Shown in pieces: positions 1 through 8,414 of a DNA stretch of 40,057 nucleotides; the stretch's first letter is position 1, and each line of letters begins with the position of its first letter. Source of the stretch: an uncultured Bacilli bacterium (GTDB lineage Bacteria > Bacillota_I > Bacilli_A > RF39 > UBA660). The DNA is taken from the NCBI GenBank assembly GCA_947627225.1, contig CANQVB010000004.1, positions 1 to 40,057 of the forward strand, given 5' to 3'. The notes beneath the pieces are model-generated. The model made no database searches. It saw only the letters and a program-made list of their open reading frames with translations, and had not been told where the DNA came from. The position numbers and the translations under genes were made by a program.

Positions 1-951
1 ATCGGTCATAACCTTGAATGCAAGGGCACTAAATGGTTCAGAGTCACTTGGATGACGAACATCTTCTTCGCCTTTTAAATTGGTTCCTTTAATAGATGCA
101 ATATCAACTGGACTTGGTAAGTAATCAATCACTGCATCAAGAAGTGGTTTAATACCCATATTTCCAAGTGCTGTTCCACACATCACTGGGAAAAATTCTG
201 CTTGAAGCGTTCCTGTTCGAATGGCTTTCTTTAACATTTCTACAGAAACAGCCTCTCCTTCTAGATATTTTTCCATCATTTCATCATCAAACTCTGCGAC
301 TGCTTCCACCAGTTCATTGTGTTTTTCTTCTGCGAGCGCTTGTAAGTCTGCTGGAATTTCAATTTCTTTCGCTTCTTCATCTTGTTTTCCATCAAATTCA
401 TAAGCTTTCATGGTAACAAGATCAATCACACCATGGAATTCATTTTCAGCACCAATTGGCCATTCGATTGGTTTTGCGTTAACTCCAAGACGATCTTTAA
501 TGGTTTTTAAACTGTACTCAAAGTTAGCACCCATCTTATCCATTTTATTTGCAAAGATAATACGAGGTACTTTGAATTCTGATGCCTGTCTCCAAACTGT
601 TTCGGTTTGAGGTTCAACACCTGCTTGGGCATCAAGAAGGGCAACAGCACCATCAAGAACGCGAAGGGAACGAGAAACTTCGATGGTGAAATCTACGTGT
701 CCAGGCGTATCGATAATGTTGTAACGATATCCTTTCCAGTACGCTGTTGTTGCGGCTGATGTAATCGTAATACCACGTTCTTGTTCTTGTTCCATCCAGT
801 CCATTTGAGAAGCACCATCATGGGTTTCTCCAATTTTGTGGATTTTACCTGTGTGGTATAGAATACGCTCTGTACAAGTTGTTTTTCCGGCATCAATATG
901 TGCCATAATTCCTATATTTCTTGTCTTTTCTAACGACGTATCTCTTGCCAT
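1..951 (-). CDS. fusA: Elongation factor G, N-terminal part (runs off left edge)
   Basis: Translation elongation factor G, the GTPase that drives tRNA-mRNA translocation on the ribosome. The 317 codons visible begin [20 protein letters not shown] and contain the G1 loop AHIDAGKTT, the switch region [11 protein letters not shown]3 DTPGHVDF and G4 NKMDK. The C-terminal domains lie beyond position 1. The start at 951 follows a good Shine-Dalgarno (GGAGGAAAG on the minus strand), 12 bp after rpsG, so it is the third gene of the str operon rpsL-rpsG-fusA. The sequence shows nothing abnormal. Confidence 0.97.
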   Translation of the reverse strand, partial: MARDTSLEKTRNIGIMAHIDAGKTTCTERILYHTGKIHKIGETHDGASQMDWMEQEQERGITITSAATTAYWKGYRYNIIDTPGHVDFTIEVSRSLRVLDGAVALLDAQAGVEPQTETVWRQASEFKVPRIIFANKMDKMGANFEYSLKTIKDRLGVNAKPIEWPIGAENEFHGVIDLVTMKAYEFDGKQDEEAKEIEIPADLQALAEEKHNELVEAVAEFDDEMMEKYLEGEAVSVEMLKKAIRTGTLQAEFFPVMCGTALGNMGIKPLLDAVIDYLPSPVDIASIKGTNLKGEEDVRHPSDSEPFSALAFKVMTD

Positions 952-963
952 AGTACTTTCCTC

Positions 964-1431
964 CTACCAACGATAATGTGCGAAAGCTTTATTTGCTTCT
1001 GCCATTCTATGTGTATCTTCACGTTTTTTAACAGCAGCACCTGTTCCTTCGGCTGCATCCATGATTTCATTGGCTAAGTTAATAGCCATTCCTTTTCCAT
1101 TACGCTCACGCGCATACTTGACTAACCAACGAAGACCTAAAGCCTGACTTCTTGCAGGACTCACTTCGATTGGTACTTGATAATTTGATCCCCCTACACG
1201 ACGAGATTTTACTTCAAGTTGTGGTTTAATATTTTCCATTGCTTGATTAAAGACTTCAAGTGGATCTTTTCCTGTCTTTTCTTTTACAATATCAAATGCT
1301 TCATAAAGAATGGTTTGCGCAGTTCCCTTTTTACCATCTAACATGATTGTATTGATTAACTTTGTAACCACTTTAGACTTATAAATTGGATCTGGTAATA
1401 CATCTCTTTTTACTGCACGTCTTTTACGCAT
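964..1431 (-). CDS. rpsG: 30S ribosomal protein S7
   Basis: Primary 16S rRNA-binding protein that nucleates assembly of the 30S head. The 155 residues begin [20 protein letters not shown] and end with the family's usual AHYRW-type tail; length and sequence are typical for the family. It lies 29 bp downstream of rpsL and 12 bp upstream of fusA, and should be co-transcribed from the str promoter at 1972-2000. In many bacteria S7 also represses the str operon by binding between rpsL and rpsG. I see no clear mimic of the S7 site in this short gap, so that mode of control is not supported here. Confidence 0.98.
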   Translation of the reverse strand: MRKRRAVKRDVLPDPIYKSKVVTKLINTIMLDGKKGTAQTILYEAFDIVKEKTGKDPLEVFNQAMENIKPQLEVKSRRVGGSNYQVPIEVSPARSQALGLRWLVKYARERNGKGMAINLANEIMDAAEGTGAAVKKREDTHRMAEANKAFAHYRW

Positions 1432-1460
1432 TTTTAACTCCTCCTTCCAAGATTATTCTC

Positions 1461-1871
1461 TTACTTTCCTTTTTTAGCTCCGTATTTACTACGTCCTTGC
1501 TTACGATCTTTAACACCAGCTGTATCAAGTGTTCCACGAATGATGTGATAACGAACTCCGATTAAGTCCTTAACACGTCCACCACGAACTAAGACAACGC
1601 TGTGCTCTTGCAAGTTGTGTCCGATTCCAGGAATATACGTATCTACTTCTCTTCCGTTACTTAAACGAACACGCGCATATTTACGTAATGCTGAGTTTGG
1701 CTTCTTTGGTGTTTTGGTACCAACACGTGTACAAACGCCACGTTTTTGTGGAGATGGATTATTGGTTTGTTTACGACGAATCGTATTGACTCCAACTCCA
1801 AGAACGGGTGCTTTACTTTTACGTACCTTTTCTTTTCTTCCTTTGCGAACTAATTGAGTAATTGTAGGCAT
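1461..1871 (-). CDS. rpsL: 30S ribosomal protein S12
   Basis: Decoding-centre protein of the 30S subunit, first gene of the str operon. The 136 residues begin [20 protein letters not shown], carry the usual Bacilli-length N-terminal insertion, and contain the conserved loop [13 protein letters not shown] (residues 52-64) with the usual lysines. The second decoding loop reads [13 protein letters not shown] (about 97-109). Almost all S12 proteins have Pro where this one has Ile104 (Pro91 in E. coli numbering, a position where substitutions alter streptomycin response). A strong Shine-Dalgarno (AAAGGAGC) precedes the ATG at 1871. Confidence 0.98.
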   Translation of the reverse strand: MPTITQLVRKGRKEKVRKSKAPVLGVGVNTIRRKQTNNPSPQKRGVCTRVGTKTPKKPNSALRKYARVRLSNGREVDTYIPGIGHNLQEHSVVLVRGGRVKDLIGVRYHIIRGTLDTAGVKDRKQGRSKYGAKKGK

Positions 1872-1922
1872 ATATTATATAGCTCCTTTCTTTACACATA
1901 TCCAGGTGTGTCATATTAACTT

Positions 1923-1951
1923 TTAAATAAAATTTTGCAAAAATTGCAAAA
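1923..1951 (-). terminator. Terminator-like hairpin in the str operon leader
   Basis: On the minus strand TTTTGCAA, loop TTT and TTGCAAAA form a perfect 8-bp stem, followed by the U-rich tract TTTTATTTAA. It lies between the promoter and rpsL, so it would act as an attenuator rather than an operon-end terminator. Function is inferred. The stem has only two G-C pairs, so the termination strength could be low. Confidence 0.5.
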
Positions 1952-1971
1952 CTCATTCAATCAGCAAACAT

Positions 1972-2000
1972 AATATATCATTATCTTATGCCAAAGTCAA
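1972..2000 (-). promoter_or_regulatory. str operon promoter
   Basis: Minus strand: -35 TTGACT (1995-2000), 17-bp spacer, -10 TATATT (1972-1977). This sigma-A type promoter lies about 100 bp upstream of rpsL. The first base of the -35 box coincides with the outer base of the direct repeat made by the neighbouring insertion sequence. Confidence 0.8.
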
Positions 2001-2026
2001 GAAAAAATGAAGACTTCCTTTAATTA
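2000..2026. repeat. Left copy of 27-bp target duplication
   Basis: Bases 2000-2026 match 3716-3742 at 26 of 27 positions, the one difference being A/T at the centre of a GAAG-N-CTTC palindrome. The two copies flank the transposase element exactly, as expected for a target-site duplication. 27 bp is the duplication length I recall for IS1202. Confidence 0.85.
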
Positions 2027-2030
2027 TATA

Positions 2031-2055
2031 TGATTAGTTTATGATAATGTCTTAA
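2031..2055 (+). repeat. Left terminal inverted repeat of IS1202-type element
   Basis: The left end reads TGATTAGTTTATGATAATGT followed by CTTAA. Its partner is 3690-3714 on the opposite strand, with the shared cores TAGTTT and AATGTCTTAA. The exact outer boundary is uncertain by about 4 bp. Confidence 0.75.
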
Positions 2056-2113
2056 GTGTTAGTATTTGAAAATGTCTCAAAACTAAAGTAATATATGTCA
2101 CTGAGGTGACATA

Positions 2114-3514
2114 ATGAGAAAGGTAGAATTAAGAATGAAAGAACAAGAAAAATATGATGTTATTAAAGAATTAGTTGAACATCAAGGAAACAAAAATCGA
2201 GCTAGTAAAAAGCTCGGTATATCGAGAAGACAAGTTGATCGTCTAATCATCATTTATAAGGAGAAAGGCAAATCTGGATTTGTACATGGCAATCGCTCCA
2301 GAAAACCATCAAGTACATTAGATCAGTCAATCTCCGAAGATATTATAACACTCTATAAAAATAAATACTATGATTTTAACTTTAATCATTTTAAAGAGTT
2401 TTTAGAGAAAGAGGAAAACATTAAAGTTTCTTATAAGTATATTTATAATACTTTAACTAAAGAAGGCATTTTATCTCCTAAAGCTAGAAGGAAAACTAAA
2501 AGACAATTTGCTAAACAAAGGTTACTTCAAGAAAAGAAAATTAATTTAGCTATGAGTGAAAAACAAATAGATGAAATTGTTAATCATGAAGTTGCTTTAG
2601 AAGATTCTCATCCAAGAGGTGAAAAACCCAAATACTTTGGAGAAATTATTGAGCAAGATGGTTCTATTCATCTATGGTTTGGAAAAAAGAAAACATGTCT
2701 GCATTTAGCAATTGACAAGGCTACTTCTACTATTGTTGGCGCTTGGTTTGATAAACAAGAAACTTTAAATGGTTATTATCATGTTTTATATCAAATATTA
2801 ACTAACTTTGGTATTCCTTATAAGTTCTTTACTGATAATAGAACTGTATTTAATTACATGTCTTTGAATCCAGATAAAAGAACAAGTGAAAAAGATGTTT
2901 TAACCCAATATGGTTATGCTTGTAAACAATTAGGTATTGCTTTAGAAACTTCTTCTGCTTCTCAAGCTAAAGGCTTAATTGAAAGAACTAATGGTACTTT
3001 TCAAGGGCGATTAGTCCAAGAATTAAGACTTAAAAACATTACTAACATTGATGAAGCCAATCAATATCTTACAGAAGTTTTTGTCCCTGACTTTAATAAA
3101 AAGTTTGCTTTAGATTATAAGAAATTCCCTACTGTATTTGAACATTCCCCAACACAAGAAGTTATCAATTATACGCTTGCCGTTTTAACACCTAGAAAAA
3201 TTGACAATGGTAATTCTATTAAATACTATGGTAATTATTACCAACCATATTTAGATAATAAACTCATATGTTTTTTACCTAAAACTGAATGTTTAGTTAT
3301 TAAAGCATTTAATGGAGATTTACTTGTTACAATTGATGAAAAAGTTTATGAATTAAGAAAATTGCAAAGAAATACTTCCGTTTCTAAAGAATTTGATGAA
3401 ATAGTTCCAGTGAAAGAAAGGAAAAAATATATTCCTCCCATGACACACCCTTGGAAGATTGAATATTTTAAAAAACAATTAAAAAAAGCACACACAGATC
3501 ATGTATATGCTTAA
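2114..3514 (+). CDS. IS1202-type DDE transposase
   Basis: A 466-residue transposase. Residues 1-60 form a helix-turn-helix region (NRASKKLGISRRQVDRLI). The rve-like catalytic core carries likely DDE residues D182 (IEQDGS), D241 (FFTDNR) and E290 (AKGLIERTNG). The remainder is a basic C-terminal domain. The ATG follows GAGGTGACATA, a good ribosome-binding site. Length, architecture and the 27-bp target duplication fit the IS1202 group (formerly within ISNCY). The frame is intact, so the protein could be active. It is the only gene in the element and opposes its neighbours. Confidence 0.9.
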   Translation: MRKVELRMKEQEKYDVIKELVEHQGNKNRASKKLGISRRQVDRLIIIYKEKGKSGFVHGNRSRKPSSTLDQSISEDIITLYKNKYYDFNFNHFKEFLEKEENIKVSYKYIYNTLTKEGILSPKARRKTKRQFAKQRLLQEKKINLAMSEKQIDEIVNHEVALEDSHPRGEKPKYFGEIIEQDGSIHLWFGKKKTCLHLAIDKATSTIVGAWFDKQETLNGYYHVLYQILTNFGIPYKFFTDNRTVFNYMSLNPDKRTSEKDVLTQYGYACKQLGIALETSSASQAKGLIERTNGTFQGRLVQELRLKNITNIDEANQYLTEVFVPDFNKKFALDYKKFPTVFEHSPTQEVINYTLAVLTPRKIDNGNSIKYYGNYYQPYLDNKLICFLPKTECLVIKAFNGDLLVTIDEKVYELRKLQRNTSVSKEFDEIVPVKERKKYIPPMTHPWKIEYFKKQLKKAHTDHVYA

Positions 3515-3689
3515 GCGGGTTTTTATGCCGAGAAAACTTCTTGATCAATGGGCAGTTCAAATACGTAATGCTGTTGTTCAATCTGCAGCTAAGCTGTTGA
3601 TTGAACCAGCAAAACAAAAGTATTTGAATTGGGGCCCCATTGTCAAGAAGGAAATTGGAATAAATTTTCCCGCTTATGTTTAAAAATTT

Positions 3690-3714
3690 TTAAGACATTT
3701 TTTAAAACTATTGA
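3690..3714 (+). repeat. Right terminal inverted repeat of IS1202-type element
   Basis: Reverse complement reads TCAATAGTTTTAAAAAATGT followed by CTTAA and pairs imperfectly with 2031-2055. It ends directly at the right copy of the direct repeat. Confidence 0.75.
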
Positions 3715-3715
3715 C

Positions 3716-3742
3716 AGAAAAAATGAAGTCTTCCTTTAATTA
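3716..3742. repeat. Right copy of 27-bp target duplication
   Basis: Partner of 2000-2026 with one A/T difference. Together with 3743 onward it shows the pre-insertion sequence. Read on the minus strand the target contains GGAAGACTTC followed by ATTTTTT, so the IS may have landed in a weak terminator-like or Xer-like site. Confidence 0.85.
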
Positions 3743-3794
3743 AAGAACACTTCTCTTGCGGATCTTTTAAACGCTTTCCGAAAGAGGAACCCTT

Positions 3795-3838
3795 AAAAAT
3801 TCGATTCTAAGTCCTAAATTTCTAAAAATTATCGAATT
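3795..3838 (-). terminator. Possible terminator of the 51-aa membrane peptide gene
   Basis: Minus strand: AATTCGAT (3831-3838) pairs with ATCGAATT (3798-3805) and is followed by TTTTTAA. The 25-nt loop is long and AT-rich, so the call is tentative. The stem begins inside the stop codon of the upstream gene. I see no further gene between here and the IS. Confidence 0.42.
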
Positions 3839-3992
3839 ATTCTTCTTCTGTTATATATCTTGGTTGTGGAGAATTTTTTTCAATTCCAAAGTTAAAAGCA
3901 ACGATTCCAACAATGATAAGAAAAAGAAAAAACACACAAAGAAACACAATCATCGTTCCTACTCCCCAACCTTGCTCGTTTAATTTTCTCAT
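3837..3992 (-). CDS. Small single-pass membrane peptide, 51 aa
   Basis: Unrecognised small protein beginning MRKLNEQGWGVGTMIVF and ending PRYITEEE. It has a short polar N-terminus with Trp, one strongly hydrophobic helix (about residues 13-34, rich in F, L, I and V), and a short acidic tail. The ATG at 3992 follows AGGAACTGGTGATTTCA. It sits 19 bp downstream of the nucleotidase gene and may be co-transcribed with it. The frame is open with a terminator-like stem at its stop, which supports a real gene. The topology suggests an inner-membrane accessory peptide; no function can be assigned. Confidence 0.65.
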   Translation of the reverse strand: MRKLNEQGWGVGTMIVFLCVFFLFLIIVGIVAFNFGIEKNSPQPRYITEEE

Positions 3993-4011
3993 TTGAAATC
4001 ACCAGTTCCTA

Positions 4012-4623
4012 TTATAACACTTCCACTTCTTGATTAGAAGTAGTTTCTTTTTGAAAATATTGATAAATTTCATACCAGGTATATACTCTGGTTATCCTTT
4101 CGCCATGAACATCTTGGTTATAAGGTGCATCAAAGCAAAGAACAGGAATTTGTTCACTGATTTTTTTAATATTGGTTCGTTTATCTTCAATCATGACATC
4201 TAAACGATGAGAAAGACACTTTTCACACTTATCCACCGAACCTGTGATGATCTCATCATATTCGATATTGTTTTTATGGAGCCATTCTTTTACATAAAAA
4301 TCAATGGTTCCTTCATATTGGTTGTTTAAATATTGATTATCCCTTGCGGTTAAAATTACAATAGTATGCCCTTCTTTTCTTAGTTTGTGAAGTACTTCAC
4401 TGGCAAAAGGGCGCACAGGAATGGCACACAATAAATCAAAAATATAACGATGCCAAAATTTGATATTTTGTTCTTTATTAAGATAGAATTCTTGTTCCAT
4501 ATAATATTCTGTTGGATTAAAGCCTTTATAGATTTTTTCTTCTAGACAAAATTTCATTCCATAATTAAAATGCCATTCTGCAATATTATTTAAAACGCCA
4601 TCTATATCAACACCAATTCGCAT
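4012..4623 (-). CDS. HAD-superfamily nucleotidase (NT5C / 5'(3')-deoxyribonucleotidase type)
   Basis: Predicted 203-aa phosphatase of the NT5C-like HAD group, which dephosphorylates (deoxy)nucleoside monophosphates or related small phosphates. HAD motif I is IGVDIDGVLNN (D6 and D8 being nucleophile and acid), motif II is VILTARDN, and motif IV is VMIEDKRTN. The protein has the insert cap usual for the family. I place the start at 4623 (MRIGVD), preceded by AAAGGATAGGGGTTGT; a longer reading frame upstream has no good ribosome-binding site. It follows rpoC after two terminators and has its own candidate -10 at 4648. The substrate is not deducible. Confidence 0.82.
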   Translation of the reverse strand: MRIGVDIDGVLNNIAEWHFNYGMKFCLEEKIYKGFNPTEYYMEQEFYLNKEQNIKFWHRYIFDLLCAIPVRPFASEVLHKLRKEGHTIVILTARDNQYLNNQYEGTIDFYVKEWLHKNNIEYDEIITGSVDKCEKCLSHRLDVMIEDKRTNIKKISEQIPVLCFDAPYNQDVHGERITRVYTWYEIYQYFQKETTSNQEVEVL

Positions 4624-4647
4624 ACAACCCCTATCCTTTCTATTTCT

Positions 4648-4653
4648 ATTGTA
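4648..4653 (-). promoter_or_regulatory. Possible extended -10 promoter for the nucleotidase
   Basis: Minus strand TGG TACAAT, an extended -10 (TGn) with no good -35 at 17 bp. It lies 24 bp upstream of the chosen start and just after the rpoC terminators. Confidence 0.42.
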
Positions 4654-4670
4654 CCAAATCGCTTTCAAAA

Positions 4671-4696
4671 GAAAAAGAGAAAGTCTCGCGACTTTA
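4671..4696 (-). terminator. Second terminator after rpoC
   Basis: Minus strand: AAAGTC-GCGA-GACTTT hairpin (4681-4696) followed by CTCTTTTTC. It lies about 65 bp beyond the first rpoC terminator, so the two form a tandem stop before the nucleotidase gene. Confidence 0.55.
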
Positions 4697-4760
4697 CAAA
4701 AAGCACTTTTTCTTTGTCAAATTCTTTTCTTGAGAAATCTTTCTAATTTAATTACACAAC

Positions 4761-4787
4761 AAAAAAAGAATAGGATTTCTCCTATTC
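4761..4787 (-). terminator. rpoC terminator
   Basis: Minus strand: GAATAGGA, loop GAAA, TCCTATTC, then seven T. The stem overlaps the rpoC stop codon. This is a textbook intrinsic terminator closing the rpoBC unit. Confidence 0.88.
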
Positions 4788-7700
4788 CATAAATTCGTCT
4801 TCTAGTTTATCAAGAGGTTCTTCATCGACAAAAGCATTTTCTAGTTCGTATTCTACATCACGGTAGATTTTACTTCCTGTACCTGCTGGGATTAGCTTAC
4901 CAAGTAAGACATTTTCTTTGAGTCCTTCTAAGTGGTCTACTTTTCCACGAATCGCAGCATCTGTTAAGATACGTGTTGTTTCTTGGAATGATGCAGCAGA
5001 TAAGAATGAATCTGTCTCGAGAGATGCTTTTGTAATTCCTAATAGAACTGGACGTCCTAAGGCTGGTTTCTTTCCTTTGATGATTGCTTCTTTGTTTCCT
5101 TCTGTAAATTCACGGAAGTTTACCAAGCTACCTGGTAAGAAACGTGTGTTTCCACCTTCTACAATGCGAATTTTAGAAATCATTCTACGGGCAATAATTT
5201 CGATATGCTTATCTGAAATATCAACACCTTGTGAACGATATGTATTTTGAACTTCCTTCAAAATGTATTCTTGCGTTGTAATTGGATCGGTAACATCGAG
5301 AAGTTCTTTTGGAGAAATTGCTCCTTCTGTAAGCTTATCTCCGCAGTGAACTACAGCACCTTCTTCTACACAAAGCTTGGCACCATAATTGGTGGTATGT
5401 TCTTTGGTTTCGAGTTTGTTTTTAATGCTAATTTTAAATTTACCATGATCTTCTTTAATCTTAGAAACTTTTCCATCAATCTCTGCAATGGTTGCTTTTC
5501 CTTTTGGATTTCTTGCTTCGAAAAGTTCTTGGACACGTGGAAGACCTTGTGTAATATCTTCACCACCAGCAACACCACCTGTATGGAAGGTACGCATCGT
5601 AAGTTGTGTTCCAGGTTCTCCAATAGACTGTGCAGCCATAACTCCAACTGCTTCTCCAATTTCAACCAAGTTTCCAGTTGCAAGGTTTCTACCATAACAT
5701 TTTTGGCAGACACCATTTTGTGTGTTACAAGTAAGAATCGTTCTAATTTCAACTTCTTCAATACCTGCTTTTACGATTTTCTCAGCAAGAGATTCTGTGA
5801 TCATTTCATCTTTTTCTACAAGAACTGCTTTTGTTTCTGGATGAATGATTTTCTTATTGGCAAAGCGACCAATGATACGGTCATACAATCCTTCGATAAC
5901 AGCACCTGTTTTTTCATTGATAAAGTCACGAACGACAACGCCTTGGTCTGTTCCACAATCTGCTTCTCTTACAATCATATCCTGACTGACATCTACAAGA
6001 CGTCTTGTTAGGTAACCAGAGTCTGCGGTCTTTAATGCCGTATCAGCACTACCTTTTCTAGCAGAGTGGGTGGATAAGAAGAATTCGGATACAGAAAGTC
6101 CTTCTTTAAAGTTGGAAAGAACTGGAATTTCAATTGGATCTCCATTTGGCTTCTGCATCAAACCACGCATACCAGCAACTTGTGTGAAGTTCGAAATATT
6201 ACCACGTGCTTTGGAATGCATCATCATGAAAATTGGATTATCAACATTTTGGTCAGCAATCTCTTGTAATTCGTTTTGTACTTTGTCCTTGACTGCATGC
6301 CATGTTTCAATCACTTTTTGATGGCGTTCTTCTTCCGTAATTAAACCACGATTATATTGCTTATTAATTTTGTTAACCGTCGCCTGTCCTTCATCAATAA
6401 ACTCTTGCTTTTTATCACTTGTTTCAATGTCACTCATGGAAACCGTAATTCCAGCAACCGTAGAATACTTAAATCCTAAGTCTTTTAGCTTATCAAGCAT
6501 GCTAGAAGTTTCTGTTGTTTTGTATCGTTTAAATACTTGCGCGATCACTTTTTCGAGTGTTCCTTTTGCAAATGGTTTTACAAGAGGCATTTTAGCAATC
6601 GCTTCTTTGATGTTTGTTCCTTTTTCTAAGAAATATTTATTTGGTGTGATTTGTTGAATATTTTCATCCGTTGGTTCGTTAATATAAGGGAAAGAATCTG
6701 GTAAGATTTCATTGAACTTTATTTTTCCAACGGTAGTGACCAAATATTTTCCACGTTGTTCTTCTGTAAATAATTTATATTTGAAAGAGCTTACTGGAAC
6801 TGCAATCCTTGTATGGAGTGTAATTTCACGTCTTTCATAAGCCATTAAAGCTTCATTACAGTTTTTGAAGACTCTACCTTCTCCTTCGAGTCCTTCTTTT
6901 TCCATCGTAATATAGTAATTACCAAGAACCATGTCTTGACTTGGTGTTACGATTGGATCTCCTGATTTAGGATGAAGAATATTATTAGAACCTAGCATAA
7001 GCAATCTTGCTTCAGCTTGCGCTTCTTCTGAAAGAGGAACGTGTACTGCCATTTGGTCTCCATCAAAGTCTGCATTGAAGGCAGGACATACTAACGGATG
7101 AAGACGGATGGCTTTTCCACCTACAAGAATGGGTTCAAAAGCTTGAATTCCAAGTCTATGTAGTGTAGGGGCACGGTTCAATAGAACAGGATGCTCTTTA
7201 ATGACATCTTCAACGACATCCCATACCACTGGATCTTGGTTTTCAATCAAACGTTTTGCTGCTTTAATATTGTGAGCAATGTCACGTTCTACCAAACCAT
7301 GAATGACATGTGGTTTAAAGAGTTCTAGTGCCATTTCCTTTGGAATTCCACATTGGTACATCTTTAAGGATGGTCCAACGACGATAACAGAACGACCTGA
7401 ATAGTCCACACGTTTTCCTAATAAGTTTTGGCGGAAGCGTCCTTGTTTTCCTTTTAACATGCTAGAAATTGATTTCAAAGGACGATTTCCGGCACCTGTG
7501 ACGCTTCTTCCACGTCTACCATTGTCAAATAAAGCGTCAACTGCTTCTTGTAACATACGTTTTTCGTTTTGAATAATGATTCCAGGTGCCCCTAAGTCAA
7601 TCAATTTTTTCAAACGATTGTTACGGTTGATGACACGACGATACAAATCATTCAAATCACTGGTCGCAAAACGTCCACCATCAAGTTGAATCATTGGTCT

Positions 7701-8414
7701 TAAATCAGGTGGAATAACGGGAATACAATCCATAATCATCCATTCTGGTTTGTTTCCTGATTTATAGAAAGCATCTAAGACATCAAGACGTTTAATTAGA
7801 CGTGTTCTTTTTTGGCCTTGGGCATTTTCTAATTCTTTCGTAATATCCGCTATTTCTTTTTCAAGGTCTACTTTCTTTAACAATTCTTTAATGGCTTCTG
7901 CACCCATTCCTACTTTGAATCCGTTTCCATACTTTTCATAGTATGCACGATATTCTTTTTCGGATAAGGTTTGCTTGTTTTCTAAAGGTGCATTTCCTTT
8001 ATCAATCACCACATAACTTACAAAGTAGAGTACTTCTTCCAAATCTCTTGGACTCATATCAAGGACAAGTCCCATACGACTTGGTACACCCTTAAAGAAC
8101 CAGATGTGAGAGACAGGACTTGCAAGCTCAATGTGTCCCATTCTCTCTCGTCTTACTTTAGATTTTGTAACTTCAACACCACAACGGTCACAGACAATAT
8201 TTTTGTAGCGAACTCGCTTGTACTTTCCACAAGCACATTCGAAATCCTTCGTCGGTCCAAAGATTTTTTCACAGTAGAGTCCGTCTCGTTCTGGACGAAG
8301 GGTACGGTAGTTAATGGTTTCTGGCTTTTTTACTTCTCCATAAGACCACTCACGAATTTTTTCAGGGGAAGCAATCCCAATTTTAATTGCTTCGAATTTG
8401 TTTACTTCCATCAT
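4782..8414 (-). CDS. rpoC: DNA-directed RNA polymerase beta' subunit
   Basis: The 1210-aa catalytic beta' subunit. The N-terminal zinc ribbon is formed by C60, C62, C75 and C78 ([20 protein letters not shown]). The Mg-binding catalytic loop is [12 protein letters not shown], the trigger/bridge region includes [20 protein letters not shown], and the second zinc site is present ([13 protein letters not shown]). Length matches Bacilli beta' without large lineage insertions. The start codon overlaps the rpoB stop (TAATG), giving translational coupling and matched output of beta and beta'. A second in-frame Met follows directly, so the start could be 3 bp later. It ends in a strong terminator. Confidence 0.98.
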   Translation of the reverse strand: MMEVNKFEAIKIGIASPEKIREWSYGEVKKPETINYRTLRPERDGLYCEKIFGPTKDFECACGKYKRVRYKNIVCDRCGVEVTKSKVRRERMGHIELASPVSHIWFFKGVPSRMGLVLDMSPRDLEEVLYFVSYVVIDKGNAPLENKQTLSEKEYRAYYEKYGNGFKVGMGAEAIKELLKKVDLEKEIADITKELENAQGQKRTRLIKRLDVLDAFYKSGNKPEWMIMDCIPVIPPDLRPMIQLDGGRFATSDLNDLYRRVINRNNRLKKLIDLGAPGIIIQNEKRMLQEAVDALFDNGRRGRSVTGAGNRPLKSISSMLKGKQGRFRQNLLGKRVDYSGRSVIVVGPSLKMYQCGIPKEMALELFKPHVIHGLVERDIAHNIKAAKRLIENQDPVVWDVVEDVIKEHPVLLNRAPTLHRLGIQAFEPILVGGKAIRLHPLVCPAFNADFDGDQMAVHVPLSEEAQAEARLLMLGSNNILHPKSGDPIVTPSQDMVLGNYYITMEKEGLEGEGRVFKNCNEALMAYERREITLHTRIAVPVSSFKYKLFTEEQRGKYLVTTVGKIKFNEILPDSFPYINEPTDENIQQITPNKYFLEKGTNIKEAIAKMPLVKPFAKGTLEKVIAQVFKRYKTTETSSMLDKLKDLGFKYSTVAGITVSMSDIETSDKKQEFIDEGQATVNKINKQYNRGLITEEERHQKVIETWHAVKDKVQNELQEIADQNVDNPIFMMMHSKARGNISNFTQVAGMRGLMQKPNGDPIEIPVLSNFKEGLSVSEFFLSTHSARKGSADTALKTADSGYLTRRLVDVSQDMIVREADCGTDQGVVVRDFINEKTGAVIEGLYDRIIGRFANKKIIHPETKAVLVEKDEMITESLAEKIVKAGIEEVEIRTILTCNTQNGVCQKCYGRNLATGNLVEIGEAVGVMAAQSIGEPGTQLTMRTFHTGGVAGGEDITQGLPRVQELFEARNPKGKATIAEIDGKVSKIKEDHGKFKISIKNKLETKEHTTNYGAKLCVEEGAVVHCGDKLTEGAISPKELLDVTDPITTQEYILKEVQNTYRSQGVDISDKHIEIIARRMISKIRIVEGGNTRFLPGSLVNFREFTEGNKEAIIKGKKPALGRPVLLGITKASLETDSFLSAASFQETTRILTDAAIRGKVDHLEGLKENVLLGKLIPAGTGSKIYRDVEYELENAFVDEEPLDKLEDEFME

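Larger units (their letters stand above)
2027..3715 (+). mobile_element. IS1202-type insertion sequence (about 1.69 kb)
   Basis: A complete element with one transposase gene, imperfect inverted ends (2031-2055 and 3690-3714, about 19 of 25 matching) and a 27-bp direct repeat on both sides. The size is close to IS1202 (about 1.75 kb) and the transposase is the same length class. It is inserted in the opposite orientation to all neighbouring genes, between the str promoter and a small membrane-protein gene. The 175 bp between the transposase stop and the right end holds only a weak 60-codon ORF. Intact ends, an intact gene and a near-perfect duplication suggest a fairly recent insertion. Confidence 0.87.

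Noticed and set aside
3501-3683. A 60-codon plus-strand ORF behind the transposase
   Set aside because: Lies wholly within the IS right end, has no ribosome-binding site and overlaps the transposase stop. Probably non-coding.
5247-6011. 254-codon plus-strand ORF opposite rpoC
   Set aside because: Antisense shadow of rpoC, low-complexity Phe/Asn/Ser/Cys composition.
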